Source of the DNA: Desmodus rotundus
Taxonomy: Eukaryota > Chordata > Mammalia > Chiroptera > Phyllostomidae
Direction of reading: 5' to 3'
Length of the DNA stretch: 64,000 nt
Assembly (NCBI RefSeq): GCF_022682495.2
Contig: NC_071391.1
Span: 79,077,161 to 79,141,160 of the forward strand
Every line of letters begins with the position of its first letter. Positions within the stretch are counted from its first letter, which is position 1. A model generated the notes under the pieces. That model had not been told where the DNA came from. It made no database searches and saw only the letters and a program-made list of their open reading frames with translations. The translations under genes were made by a program, and so were the position numbers. This document shows positions 10,441 to 20,659 of the stretch, piece by piece.

Positions 10441-11257
10441 CATCAATTTTGTTTTTGGTAGTAACAACTGGATAGATAGCAATAATCTTTAGAAATCTCC
10501 CATAGTCCCCTGTTTTCTCCAGTCTATTGGCCAAATCTTTAACAGAGTTCACTCAACCAAGAAAAATGCTGATCAGATACTTGCTTAATGTCTGAATTTT
10601 TGTCACCGAAATCACTTATGCCTCCCAGTAGGCCGTTAAAAATCATCTCTGCAGATTGGGGATCTTTTTTCTTTTTTCACAGAGGATATCTTTGCTTCCT
10701 GCAGCAGGCTCTGAGGTGAGTTTGGGTGGTAGCTTTCAGTTAAACAAGTAAATACAAGTCAGTTTGAATGTAAGCTGTTGGCAACAGGACTTTATTAGTA
10801 AACAAGAGATGTAGAACCCTGAGAAGGGAGTTTGCACAAAGAGTTTGCACAGTAGTTCATTTCAATTTTCACTATTCTAATAGCTCCCTGAATAGGTTTA
10901 CAAATCTAGACAGAAAACTCCCCTTTGGGTTTTCCTGAGGCTTCAAGTCTGAATCCACAATTAAAGAATAAATATTCCATGAAGAACAGAATCTTAAACT
11001 CTCTGAATGTTAGTTTTTTGTTAGTTTTTGTTTTTTACAAAAGCAAGGATAATAATAGAACCAACCTTATAAGATTTTTGTTGTAAAAATTCACTGAGAA
11101 GATGCAGTAAAGCAATTAATAAGGTTGATGCTTAATAAATGGTACCTATTAATATTATTTGCACACAAAGCAGCCTACAATTTTAAAAGTAACTTTTTTT
11201 TTTTTTTTACTACGAAAGTACTATGTATTTACTGGGGTTTGGGGAAAACTGAAAAAT
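10441..11257. other. Intergenic DNA; MIR-like 3' remnant near 11085-11160
   Basis: Mostly unassigned. The part around 11085-11160 ('AATAAGGTTGATGCTTAATA AATGG') resembles the tail of a MIR element. Confidence 0.35.
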
Positions 11258-11486
11258 ATAGGAGTTGCCCTGGCTGGTGTGGATTGAGAGCTGGTCTGCG
11301 AACCAAAGGGTCACCAGTTCAATTCCCAGTCTGAGCATATGCCTGGGTTGCAGGCCAGCTCCCAGTGGGGGGCATGTGAGAGGCAACCACGCATTGATGT
11401 TTCTCCCTCTTCCTCCCTTGATTTCCCTCTCTTCCTCCCTCCCTTCCCCTTTCTCTAAAAAAAAAAAATTAAAAAAAAATAGGAGT
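11258..11486 (+). mobile_element. VES-type bat SINE, copy C, with short TSD
   Basis: The body is 11266-11478: 'GCCCTGGCTGGTGTGG', a B-box-like CCAGTTCAATTCCCAG, 'GCATATGCCTGGGTTGCAGG', CT-rich 3' part and A-tail. ATAGGAGT occurs at 11258-11265 and 11479-11486 as the TSD. About six bases of the A-box (CTCAGT in relatives) are missing, which probably disables its Pol III promoter. Confidence 0.85.
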
Positions 11487-12784
11487 CAAGTAGATGGAGA
11501 TCAAAAATCTCAGCTTTATTAATGGTAAGTTAATGGAAGAATGTGGCCTAGTGCTACAGTCAAATGGGCTCGCTATCATCATCCCTAGCAAGTCTAAACC
11601 TTGGCGCCGACCACCAGAGGGAGATTTGGATCTGGGAGCAGATATTATTGGTGATAGGAAGGTGGTAGAGAGAATGCCCACCAAGTGCTTCTTCTAGCTT
11701 TCTAATAGTTAGTTCTAGTCAGTCAAAAAGCATGAATCATGGCATTTCATACCATTACCATTCTCCAATCGAATGATTTACTCCTCCATCTAGCCTGAGG
11801 AGGAGTGAGTAGGGATCAGATAGAGAGGCTGAGAAGTTGCTATAGTCATGGAAGCCTCCTCCTAGAGAGGTGAGGGACTGGTTGTTCCCTGAAATAATGG
11901 GCATTATATAAAAATGTAAGACTATGGAAAGGAGAAAAAAAGTACCAGTTATCTACAATCCAACTACTATTTTAAAAATATTTTCATTGATATCCTTATA
12001 TATTCCCGATTTTCCTATATATCTAATATATTATTCAACATAATATATCAGGTTCCTTCATATGGCTGCATAGAGCTCCCTAGGATAAAGGCCCTTTGAA
12101 TAATAGAAACAGTGTGAAAGATTCATGAGGACTCCTGGAGTGTTTAAACAGGTCACTGGGCCCATCTGAAACCCAAAGTATCATATAAAGCAAGGGGTCC
12201 AGAGCCTCCTCTCTTTTCATGTCAGGAGTCAATACACATAAGGTCTAGATTCCAAAATCTACCTGACAAAAACCAACAATCCTTACTAAATCAAGGAACT
12301 GAGCAACACACACTTACTTATTATTCACCCCAGTCCCAAACATGCAGTTCTGCCCCACCTCACACTCTCGTTGTCAGGTGCTTTCAGTGCCCTACTCCCC
12401 CTGAAAGATGAAGGAGGAAGGCAGTGGACCCTGAGATTTGCACCAACACCCAAGACTCTGCTCCAAAACTCAAAAGAAGTACAACATTTCCCAGGACCTT
12501 ATATGAATCTGTTGTTATCCTGATAGCAATACCTGGAAAAGCTAAGTCAATAAACAAACACACAAACCGTAAAACTCAACTCAGTCCAGTTCCCCTGAGA
12601 CTATAGATATAGGAAAAATTCCTAAGAAAATGGCTAGTAAATTCAAAGATAGAAATATATTAAATGACTAAGTGGATTTTATTCTCAAAATGCAAGAATA
12701 TTTCAAAGAAAGAATACTGTATGATCAAATGTTCTTTGACATTATAAAATTCAAGATTGCTTTTTATTTGAACTCAGCTAAATT
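11487..12784. other. Intergenic DNA, no recognised feature
   Basis: No coding or named repeat feature was recognised up to the L1 insertion site. Confidence 0.4.
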
Positions 12785-12800
12785 AAATTAAACTAAATTT
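12785..12800. repeat. Target-site duplication, left copy, intact L1
   Basis: AAATTAAACTAAATTT (16 bp) is repeated perfectly at 19901-19916. The pair brackets the whole L1 including its extra 3' tail, so everything in between arrived in one insertion. Confidence 0.9.
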
Positions 12801-12819
12801 TTTTTTTTTTTTTTTTTTT

Positions 12820-13164
12820 CATGACTGTCAAGAGCATTTATTTATTTTTGTTTGTTTCATACATTACTTTATTGTTGTTCAGTTACAATTGTCTGCATTT
12901 TCTCCCAACCATTCCACCCCCACTCCATCCAAACCCACCTCCCTCCCTTGCTTCCACCCTCCCCCTTGGTTTTCTCTATGTGTCCTTTATAGTAGTTCCT
13001 GAAAACCCTTCTCCCCACAATTCCCTCCCACTCCCCTCTGGCTATTATTAGATTGTTCTTAATTTCACTGTCTCTAGTTATTTTGATTGCTTTTTTCTTT
13101 TGTTGATTATATTCCAGTTAAAGGTGAGATCATATGGTATTTATCCCTTACCGCTTGGCTTATT

Positions 13165-13166
<2 letters not shown>
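12820..13166 (-). other. 3'-transduced segment: older L1 tail plus unique sequence
   Basis: Between the L1's own A33 tract and its terminal A-tail lies a diverged, 5'-truncated L1 3' end (homologous to 13200-13506), then a degenerate A-rich tail, then about 15 unique bases (minus strand CTCTTGACAGTCATG). An AATAAA (minus, 12842-12837) ends 17 nt before the terminal poly(A). The outer TSD includes this segment. This is what is expected when L1 transcription reads through the first poly(A) signal and uses a downstream one at the source locus. Confidence 0.8.

Positions 13167-13199
<33 letters not shown>
13167..13199 (-). repeat. Internal poly(A) tract of the L1 (33 T on plus strand)
   Basis: An uninterrupted run of 33 T marks the normal 3' end of the L1 body (minus-strand ..CAATAAAAA). 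Its length and purity point to a young element. Confidence 0.9.
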
Positions 13200-13201
<2 letters not shown>

Positions 13202-13446
13202 TGTTATGCAATTACAGTTGTATGCCTTTTCTCCCCATCCCTCTACCCCACCCCAGGTGAACCCACCTCCCTCCCCCCTCTCCACCCTCCCCCTTGGTTT
13301 TGTCCATGTGTCCTTTATAGTAGTTCCTGTAATACCCTCTTCCCACTATCCCCGCCCCCACCCCCCACCCCCGCCCTGGCTATTGTTAGATTGTTCTTAA
13401 CTTCAATGTCTCTGGTTATATTTTGTTTGCTTTTTTCTTCTATTGC

Positions 13447-16400
13447 TTATGTTCCAGTTAAAGGTGAGATCATATGGTACTTGTCCCTCACTTCCTGGCT
13501 TATTTCACTTAGCATAATGCTCTCCAGTTTCATCCATGCTGTTGCAAAGGGTATAAGCTCCTTCTTTCTCTCTGCTGCGTAGAATTCCATTGTGTAAATA
13601 TACCATAGTTTTTGGATCCACTCGTTTGCTGATGGGCACTTCGGTTGCTTCCAGTACTTGGCTATTGTAAATTGTGCTGCTATGAACATTGGGGTGCACA
13701 GATTCTTTTGGATTGGTGTTTCAGTCTTCTTAGGGTATAATCCCAGCAGCGGAATTACTGGGTCAAAGGGCAGTTCCATTTTTAGTTTTCTGAGGAAATT
13801 CCATATTGTTTTCCACAGTGGCCTCACCAGTCTGCATTCCCACCAACAGTGCACAAGGGTTCCCTTTTCTCCACATCCTCTCCAACATTTGTTTGTGGAT
13901 TTGTTTATGTTGGCCATTCTGACTGGTGTGAGATGATACCTCATTGTGGTTTTAATTTGCATCTCTCTGATGGCTAGTGATGCTGAGCATCTTTTCATAT
14001 GTCTCTGGGCCCTGTGTATGTCTTCCTTGGAGAAGTGTCTGTTCAAGTCCTTTGCCCATTTTTTAATTGGGTTGTTTGTCTTCCTGGAGTGGAGTCGAGT
14101 GAGTTCTTTATATATTTTGGAGATCAGGCCCTTGTCTGAGGTATCGTTGGCAAATATGTTTTCCCATACTGTTGGTACTCTTTGTAATTTGGTGCTGTTT
14201 TCTTTAGCCATGCAGAAGCTTTTTATTCTGATGAGGTCCCATTTGTTTATTCTTTCCTTTATGTCCCTTGCTTTAGGGGATGTGTCTGTGAGGATGTTGC
14301 TGCGTGGAATGTCTGAGATTTTCCTGCCAATGTTTTCCTCAAGGACTTTTATGGTGTTACGGCTTATATTTAAGTCTTTTATCCATCTTGAGTTTATTTT
14401 CGTGTATGGCGTAAGTTGGTGATCGAGTTTCATTTTTTTGCACGTAGCTGTCCAGATCTCCCAACACCATCTGTTGAAGAGGCTGTTTTTGCTCCATTTT
14501 ATGCTCCTGCCTCCTTTGTCAAATATTAATTGATCGTATAGACTTGAGTTTATTTCTGGGCTCTCTATTCTGTTCCATTGGTCTATGTGCCTGTTTTTAT
14601 GCCAGTACCAGGCTGTTTTGATTACAGTGGCCTTGTAATACAGTTTGATATCAGGTATTGTGATCCCTCCTGCTTTGTTTTTCTTTCTCAAAATTGCTGC
14701 AGCTATTCGAGGTCGTTTATGGTTCCATATGAATTTCTGCAATGTTTGTTCTATATCTGTGAAATATGTCATGGGTACTCTAATAGGGATTGCATTGAAT
14801 CTATAAATTGCTTTGGGTAGTATGGCCATTTTGATAATGTTGATTCTTCCAATCCATGAACATGGTACATGCTTCCATTTGTTTGTATCTTCCTTAATTT
14901 CTTTCTTCAGTGTTGTGTAGTTTTCTGAGTACAGGTCTTTTACCTCCTTGGTTAGGTTTATTCCTAGGTACTTTATTTTTCTTGTTGCTATATCGAATGG
15001 GATTTTTTTCCTGATTTCTGTTTCTGCAGTTTCGTTGCTGGTGTACAGGAATGCCTTTGATTTCTGGGTATTGACTCTGTATCCAGCTGTTTTGCCAAAT
15101 TCATTTATTAGGTCGAGTAGTTTTTGAGTGGAGTCTATAGGGTTTTCCATGTACACTATCATGTCGTCTGCAAACAGTGACAGTTTCATTTCCTCCTTTC
15201 CAATTTGGATGCCTTTTATTGCTTTTTCTTGTCTGATTGCTGTGGCTAGGACTTCCAATACTATGTTGAATAGGAGTGGTGAGAGAGGGCATCCTTGTCT
15301 AGTTCCTGATCTTAGTGGGAAAGCTCTAAGTTTTTGTCCATTGAGTGTGATGTTGGCTGTAGGTCTCTCATATATGGCCTTAATTATGTTGAGGACTGCT
15401 CCCTTTATTCCCACTTTGCTGAGTGTTTTTATCAGAAATGGGTGCTGTATCTTATCAAATGCTTTTTCCGCATCTATTGATATGATCATGTGATTTTTGT
15501 CTTTGCTGTTGTTGATGTGATGTATTATGTTTATTGATTTGCGAATATTGTACCATCCTTGCATCCCTGGGATGAATCCCACTTGGTCATGGTGGATGAT
15601 CTTTTTAATATATTGCTGGATGCGGTTTGCTAATATTTTGTTGAGAATTTTAGCGTCTATGTTCATCAGCGATATTGGCCTGAAGTTTTCTTTCTTCGTT
15701 GTGTCTTTATCTGGTTTTGGGATTAGGATGATGTTGGCTTCATAAAAAGAGTTTGGGAGTCTTCCATCAGTTTGGATTTTTTCGAATAGTCTGTGAAGGA
15801 TAGGGGTTAGTTCTTCCTTAAATGCTTTGTAGAAATCTCCTGTGAAACCATCTGGTCCAGGGCTTTTGTGTGATGGGATTTTCTTGATGACTTCTTCAAT
15901 TTCCTTTGCTGATATTGGTCTGTTCAGGTTTTCTGCTTCTTCTTCATTCAGTTTTGGAAGATTATATTTTTCTAGAAATGTGTCCATTTCATCTAGGTTT
16001 TCAAATTTCTTAGCATACAGGTCTTCATAGTAATTTCTTACGATCCTTTGTATTTCTGTGGTATCAGTTGTAATCTCTCCACTTTCATTTCTAATTCTGT
16101 TTATTTGGATCCTCTCTCTTTTTTTCTTGATGAGCCTACTTAAAGGCTTGTCGATTTTGTTTATCTTTTCAAAGAACCAGCTCCTGGATTCATTGATCCT
16201 TACAATTGTGCTTTTAGTCTCTATGTCATTTAGTTCTGCTCTGATCTTGGTTATTTCCTTCCTTCTGCTTGCTCTGGGCTGTCTTTGTTGTTGTTCCTCC
16301 AGTTCTTGTAGGCGTAGGGTTAGGTTGTTTGTGTGAACTGTTTCTAACTTCTTAAGGTAGGCCTGTATTGCTATGAACTTCCCTCTCAGGACTGCCTTTG

Positions 16401-17268
16401 CTGTGTCCCATAGGTTTTGGGTTGTTGTGAGTTCGTTTTCATTTGTTTCCAGGAAGTTTTTGATTTCTTCCCTAATCTCATTCTTGACCCATTCATTGTT
16501 TAATAGCATGCTATTCAGTCTCCATGCTTTTGAGTGTTTTGGGTTTTTACCCTTGGGGTTGGTTTCTAGTTTCAGACCCTTGTGGTCAGAGAAGATGCTT
16601 GATATGATTTCAATTTTCTTGAATTTGTTGAGGCTTGCTTTGTGTCCTATCATGTGGTCTATCTTTGAAAAAGTTCCATGGACACTTGAAAAGAACGTGT
16701 ATTTTGCTTCTTTGGGATGAAAAGCTCTGTATATATCAGTTAAGTCCATTTCCTCTAAGGTATTGTTAAGTGACACAATATCTTTGTTGATCTTTTGTTT
16801 GGAAGACCTGTCCATTTTTGATAGTGGGGTGTTAAAATCCCCTACTATAATTGTGTTGCTGTCAATATCTTTCTTGAAATCCTCCAAGATTTTCTTTATG
16901 TATTTGGGTGCTCCTATGTTGGGTGCATATATATTTACAATGTTTATGTCTTCTTGGTGGATTCTTCCTTTGAGTATTATGAAGTGACCTTCTGGGTCTC
17001 TCTTTATGGCCCTTCTTTGGAAATCTATTTTGTCAGATATGAGTATTGCTACCCCTGCTTTTTTTTCCTGTCCATTTGCTTGGAAGATTTGTTTCCAGCC
17101 CTTCACTTTCAGTCTGTGTAAGTCTTTTGTCCTGAGATGGGTTTCTTGTAGGCAGCATATGTGTGGGTCATGTTTTCTTATCCATTCAGCTGTTCTATGT
17201 CTTTTGATTGGAGCATTTAATCCATTTACGTTTAAGGTTATTATCGATAGGTAGTTATTCATTGCCAT
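13447..17268 (-). CDS. L1 ORF2p: endonuclease and reverse transcriptase, intact
   Basis: 1273 codons from ATG 17268, close to the usual mammalian ORF2p length. The N-terminal APE-type endonuclease has N13 (LNVNGLN), E42 (CLQETH), VGDFNTPLS and SDHKGL motifs. The reverse transcriptase has [26 protein letters not shown], a [15 protein letters not shown] motif and the catalytic FADD at residues 699-702. The C-terminal zinc-knuckle-like motif is C1128-X3-C1132-X7-H1140-X4-C1145. ORF2p nicks target DNA at TTTT/A-like sites and copies L1 RNA. No stop or frameshift is present. It lies 46 nt after ORF1 and would be translated by an unconventional reinitiation mechanism, as known for L1. It looks catalytically competent. 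Confidence 0.93.
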   Translation of the reverse strand: MAMNNYLSIITLNVNGLNAPIKRHRTAEWIRKHDPHICCLQETHLRTKDLHRLKVKGWKQIFQANGQEKKAGVAILISDKIDFQRRAIKRDPEGHFIILKGRIHQEDINIVNIYAPNIGAPKYIKKILEDFKKDIDSNTIIVGDFNTPLSKMDRSSKQKINKDIVSLNNTLEEMDLTDIYRAFHPKEAKYTFFSSVHGTFSKIDHMIGHKASLNKFKKIEIISSIFSDHKGLKLETNPKGKNPKHSKAWRLNSMLLNNEWVKNEIREEIKNFLETNENELTTTQNLWDTAKAVLRGKFIAIQAYLKKLETVHTNNLTLRLQELEEQQQRQPRASRRKEITKIRAELNDIETKSTIVRINESRSWFFEKINKIDKPLSRLIKKKRERIQINRIRNESGEITTDTTEIQRIVRNYYEDLYAKKFENLDEMDTFLEKYNLPKLNEEEAENLNRPISAKEIEEVIKKIPSHKSPGPDGFTGDFYKAFKEELTPILHRLFEKIQTDGRLPNSFYEANIILIPKPDKDTTKKENFRPISLMNIDAKILNKILANRIQQYIKKIIHHDQVGFIPGMQGWYNIRKSINIIHHINNSKDKNHMIISIDAEKAFDKIQHPFLIKTLSKVGIKGAVLNIIKAIYERPTANITLNGQKLRAFPLRSGTRQGCPLSPLLFNIVLEVLATAIRQEKAIKGIQIGKEEMKLSLFADDMIVYMENPIDSTQKLLDLINEFGKTAGYRVNTQKSKAFLYTSNETAETEIRKKIPFDIATRKIKYLGINLTKEVKDLYSENYTTLKKEIKEDTNKWKHVPCSWIGRINIIKMAILPKAIYRFNAIPIRVPMTYFTDIEQTLQKFIWNHKRPRIAAAILRKKNKAGGITIPDIKLYYKATVIKTAWYWHKNRHIDQWNRIESPEINSSLYDQLIFDKGGRSIKWSKNSLFNRWCWEIWTATCKKMKLDHQLTPYTKINSRWIKDLNISRNTIKVLEENIGRKISDIPRSNILTDTSPKARDIKERINKWDLIRIKSFCMAKENSTKLQRVPTVWENIFANDTSDKGLISKIYKELTRLHSRKTNNPIKKWAKDLNRHFSKEDIHRAQRHMKRCSASLAIREMQIKTTMRYHLTPVRMANINKSTNKCWRGCGEKGTLVHCWWECRLVRPLWKTIWNFLRKLKMELPFDPVIPLLGLYPKKTETPIQKNLCTPMFIAAQFTIAKYWKQPKCPSANEWIQKLWYIYTMEFYAAERKKELIPFATAWMKLESIMLSEISQEVRDKYHMISPLTGT

Positions 17269-17314
17269 TATTTCCTACCTGTGTTCCTCTGTCTTTCTCT
17301 TTTCCTTCCTTTCC

Positions 17315-18247
17315 TTAAAGCAGTCCCTTTAGCATCTCTTGCAGAGCTGGTTTGGTGGAGCTGTATTCTTTTAGACTTCTTTTGTCTGGGAAACTCTTTA
17401 TTTGGTCTTCTATCTTGATTGAGAGCCTTGCTGGGTAAAGTAGTCTTGGTTGCAGGCCTCTGGTTCTCAGTACTTGGAATATTTTTTGCCATTCTCTTCT
17501 GGCTTGGAGCGTTTCCATTGAGAAGTCAGTTGCTAACCTTATTGGGGCTCCCTTGTATGTTACTTCCTTTTTCTCCCTTGCTGCCTTTAAGATCCTCTCT
17601 TTGTCTTGGAAATTTGCCATTTTAATTATGATGTGTCTTGCAGTGGGTCTCTTTGGGTTCCTCTTGTTTGGGACTCTCTGTGATTCCTGGATTTGGGTGA
17701 CTTTTTCTCTCCTCAGATTAGGGAAATTTTCCATCATTACTTTTTCAAACAGGTTTTCTATCCCTTGCTCTTCTTCTTCTCCTTCTGGTATTCCTATTAT
17801 ACGGATATTGTTACGTTTCATGTTGTCCTGCATTTCCCTTATTGCCTCTTCATTCTTTCTGAGCCTCTTTTCCTTTTCTTGCTCTTTCTGGGTGTTTTTT
17901 TCTACTTTGTCCTCCAGCTCGCTGATCCGATCCTCTGCTTCGTCAAGTCTGCTTTTAATTCCTTCTACTGTGTTCTTCAATTCAGAAATTGTATTCTTCA
18001 TTTCCTCTTGGCTCTTGTTGATATTTTCTATTTCCTTTTTCATGTTGATATAGTTTGCAGTGAGTTCATTGTAGTTTCCTTGTAGTTTCTGGTAGTTCTC
18101 TTTGAGCTCAGAGAGCTCAGTGAGTTTCCTGATGACCATTGCTTTGAACTCAGTATCTGATAGTTGAGTTGCCTCTTTTTCGGTTAGTATTCTTTCTGAG
18201 GCTTCCTCCTTTCCTTTCATTTGGGAATTGTTTCTTTGTCTTCCCAT
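17315..18247 (-). CDS. L1 ORF1p: RNA-binding chaperone, intact
   Basis: 310 codons starting MGRQRNNSQMKGKEE at 18247. A long heptad-rich coiled coil (about residues 45-135: ENYQKLQGNYNEL, ISELKNTVEGIKSRL, RISELEDKVEKN) drives trimer formation. It is followed by the RRM-like domain (NNIRIIGIPEGEEEEQGIEN, about 150-240) and the C-terminal domain (RHIIIKMANF, ERILKAAREKKEVTYKG, LQPRLLYPARLS). L1 ORF1p coats its own RNA and acts as a nucleic-acid chaperone in the ribonucleoprotein. Length and domain order are normal. The homologous ORF at 59475-60407 has the same length with few substitutions. Confidence 0.93.
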   Translation of the reverse strand: MGRQRNNSQMKGKEEASERILTEKEATQLSDTEFKAMVIRKLTELSELKENYQKLQGNYNELTANYINMKKEIENINKSQEEMKNTISELKNTVEGIKSRLDEAEDRISELEDKVEKNTQKEQEKEKRLRKNEEAIREMQDNMKRNNIRIIGIPEGEEEEQGIENLFEKVMMENFPNLRREKVTQIQESQRVPNKRNPKRPTARHIIIKMANFQDKERILKAAREKKEVTYKGAPIRLATDFSMETLQARREWQKIFQVLRTRGLQPRLLYPARLSIKIEDQIKSFPDKRSLKEYSSTKPALQEMLKGLL

Positions 18248-18460
18248 TGTTTGTGAGGCTCTTCTTGTTGGCCTCTGCGTCTTAAATTGCTTTGTTCTGA
18301 CTCCCTGGATTTATGATATGAACTTCTATGGTAGAATGCCAATGGGATTCGGTGGTGCTGTCTCCTTACTCTCCTGTGCTCACTGGTCTTGAGCTGACGT
18401 TTATGTGTTTAACACGGTCTAACTCTAGTCTTTTCAGCACTCCAGGTTTTGTTGTCTCAC

Positions 18461-19741
18461 CTGTGGGAAAAAGAGAAAGGGGGGGCAAAAGAAAAGAAAA
18501 AAAAAAAAACCACACACACACACAAAACAAACCAAAACAAAGATGGGAAGGAGGGAAAAAGGAAATAGGAAAGGAGGAAAGGAAGGAAGGAGGGAAGAAG
18601 GAATAAAGAAAGATCGGAGGCAAGATAAGAAGGAATTTTAGCAAAAATTAAAACATAGAAATAGATAAAAGAAGGCAGGAAGAAGACATAAAAATGGTAA
18701 AGGATGGGAGGAAGAAGGAATGAAAAAAAAGAAAAAAAGAGAGAGGAAGAAGGAATTCAGGGGGAAAGGAAAAAAAAGAAAAAGGATAAAAAAAAAAAAA
18801 AATCTTCTGTTGGCTTTAAACCGGTCAGGTTATTTCTGCTTGAGTCCTGTCTGTGCAACGGGAGGGTGTGGTTGGAAGGATTGGTTTCACTTTTCTCTCT
18901 TCCTGGGTCACACTCTTCGCTGTTTTGTAGGTGTGGTCCCTGGCAGTCAATCAGTCCGTTGATCAGCCAATCCAGCCGCTTTGGCTTGTGACGCGTGCGC
19001 GCGCAGCAGGGGAATCCAGCTGCTTTGGGTCTGTGACGTTATTTTGTGCCCTGAGCGCGCAGCCGGCGGACCAATCGAGCCGCCAGGGCTTGGAACGCTG
19101 GCGCGCAGGTGGCGGATTCAGCCGCCTTGGGGTTAGGACACTCGCCAGCAGCTTTGTATTTGGAAAACAGGCACCCAGCCGGCCCTGTGCTTGGTGAGCG
19201 CGCGCAGCCCGCTTAGCCACAGGCTCTGTGCTTGGGGGCCCGATCCAGCCGCCCGGGGCTTGAGTCTCTCGGGCGGGCGGGGCCGCCCTGGGACTGAATC
19301 ACGCGGCACTGGGTTCCGAGGTTTTGGGCCTGTGGGTGGAGCAGCTAGTCTCTGCTCCAAATTATCTCGGAGGTTTCAGGTGTGGGCGCCCCTCCGGGGT
19401 TTCAAGTGTGGGTCCCGTTCGCTAATCTGCTCGCGCGCGCGACTGGACCTCAGGTGAGCGTAGCAGTCCAGGGGTGGAGGGGGAGGGGCGCCAGGGGCCT
19501 CGGCTACTACCGAGAGTTCTCTAATTAGCCCCTGAGTGTCTCTATTTTCTTTTTCTTTTTGAGAAATTCCTCCTTTTCAAGCCCCTCTGGTCTAATCAAG
19601 CACCTGGCTGCTCACAGCGCAGCCTGGCCCTCTCCCAAGACTCCTGCAGGAGCCCCTGCGCCAGGGCTGGCGCTTCTGCCGCCCTTGTACCGCGCGGTCC
19701 TGGGTCCCGTGGACCTTATTGTCCTTGAGCACTCTTCTTAC
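18461..19741 (-). other. Spliceable intron (1281 nt) inside the L1 5' UTR
   Basis: Minus strand: the exon ends ..GATCTGACG at 19742, the donor is GTAAGAAG from 19741, and the acceptor is CTCTTTTTCCCACAG ending at 18461 before GTGAGACAAC. The young L1 at 59.1 kb has GATCTGACG joined directly to GTGAGACAAC (59262/59263), exactly as splicing would produce. The intron contains the CpG-rich promoter block and a roughly 330-nt pyrimidine-rich stretch before the acceptor. Confidence 0.85.
18470..18800 (-). repeat. Purine-rich low-complexity tract (plus), polypyrimidine on the L1 sense strand
   Basis: GGAAGGAGG/GAAAAAAAG-type sequence dominates the plus strand. On the transcribed L1 strand it is a long CT tract ending at the 3' splice acceptor, so it may serve as an extended polypyrimidine tract. 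Confidence 0.8.
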
Positions 19742-19900
19742 CGTCAGATCTTTCAGTGTCCTCTATCTTTGGTCTCTGATCTTCGTATATGCTGGAATAC
19801 TGTTGGCTGTTCGCTCTGCTCCTCAGATCAGCTAGGTATTTCCCTGGCGTTGAGGGGAAGTGGACTCCGCTCCCACCTATGTTGCCGCCATCTTGTCTCC

Positions 19901-19916
19901 AAATTAAACTAAATTT
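19901..19916. repeat. Target-site duplication, right copy, intact L1
   Basis: Perfect match to 12785-12800. It fixes the L1 5' end at 19900. Confidence 0.9.
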
Positions 19917-20659
19917 AAAACCCTGATTCTTAGGATTAAAAGGATGCTACTTCCCTTGTGTTGTAAGTAATATCTGTCCCAGACAATACCAGTGCCGTAA
20001 TTAATGGTGAATTAAGTAAAAACAAATCAAAGATACCTGGTATTACCTATATTAGCTAACACTGTTCTGTTAGTTCTAGTTATAACAAAGAAAGAAAAAG
20101 TAATGAGTGTAGCTCTCAGAGAAGAAAGAATTGACTATACGTGATGATTGTCTACTTAGAAAAAAATCCCAAGGAAATCCATTTAAAAACTAGTAGAATT
20201 AAAAAGACAATACATAGAAGTGACTATTGTACTGATTCACTTAATTAACTATGGAAAGTCTAAATGTGGAGGGAAATGTAGGAGTATATATATATAGTGT
20301 TAACATAAAGATGTTCCTGCCCTCCAGAACATCACATGGACTAGGCCAAGGGAAAAAAGTGAGAAAGAAATCAACATAAAATTAAGAGCGCGATAAGTGA
20401 ACCAAAATGACAGAGCGGTGGTTGGGAGGGGTGGGGGGAGCATGGCTCCAGTGAGAGGATCAGGAAGGGCTCTGGCAAGGGGCCATCGGGGCTGGAACCT
20501 GGCAGCTAAGCAGTCAGATGTGAAGAACAGGGAAAATAAATGTACAGATGCCTTCGAAGTGGCTTAAATTTGAATAAAATGTGGATAAAAAATAGACTTA
20601 TATCCTATTTGTGAAATCTTCTGAACTTACATCATCATCTTTATAACCCATTGGGTTCC
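19917..20659. other. Intergenic DNA, no recognised feature
   Basis: AT-rich sequence with a short TA run near 20288. No gene or named repeat was recognised. Confidence 0.4.

Larger units (their letters stand above)
12801..19900 (-). mobile_element. Full-length L1 retrotransposon with both ORFs intact
   Basis: This 7.1-kb minus-strand element has a 5' UTR of about 1.65 kb beginning GGAGACAAGATGGCGGCAAC, an uninterrupted ORF1 (310 residues), a 46-nt inter-ORF spacer (17269-17314), an uninterrupted ORF2 (1273 residues), a 3' UTR of about 250 nt, an A33 tract (T13167-13199), then a 347-bp transduced segment and a terminal A-tail (T-run 12801-12819). It has a perfect 16-bp TSD. All landmarks of a retrotransposition-competent L1 are present. 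It stands about 6 kb upstream of EXPH5 and is transcribed in the same direction. Confidence 0.93.
18248..19900 (-). promoter_or_regulatory. L1 5' UTR with internal promoter
   Basis: The leader starts at the TSD with a YY1-type CAAGATGGCGGC (within 19881-19897, minus), which in primate L1 positions the start site. A CpG-dense block covers about 18960-19460, with runs such as GCGCGCGC, consistent with an internal CpG-island promoter. A pyrimidine-rich tract (minus) covers about 18470-18800. The 5' UTR also contains a GT-AG intron, listed separately. Confidence 0.8.

Noticed and set aside
12820..13166. Pre-existing old L1 fragment at the target instead of a 3' transduction
   Set aside because: The TSD encloses the fragment, and no duplication matches the inner boundary at 13166/13167.
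13658..17254. Many plus-strand open frames of 60-160 codons
   Set aside because: They are antisense shadows of the long minus-strand L1 ORF2 and recur at homologous places in the other L1 copies.
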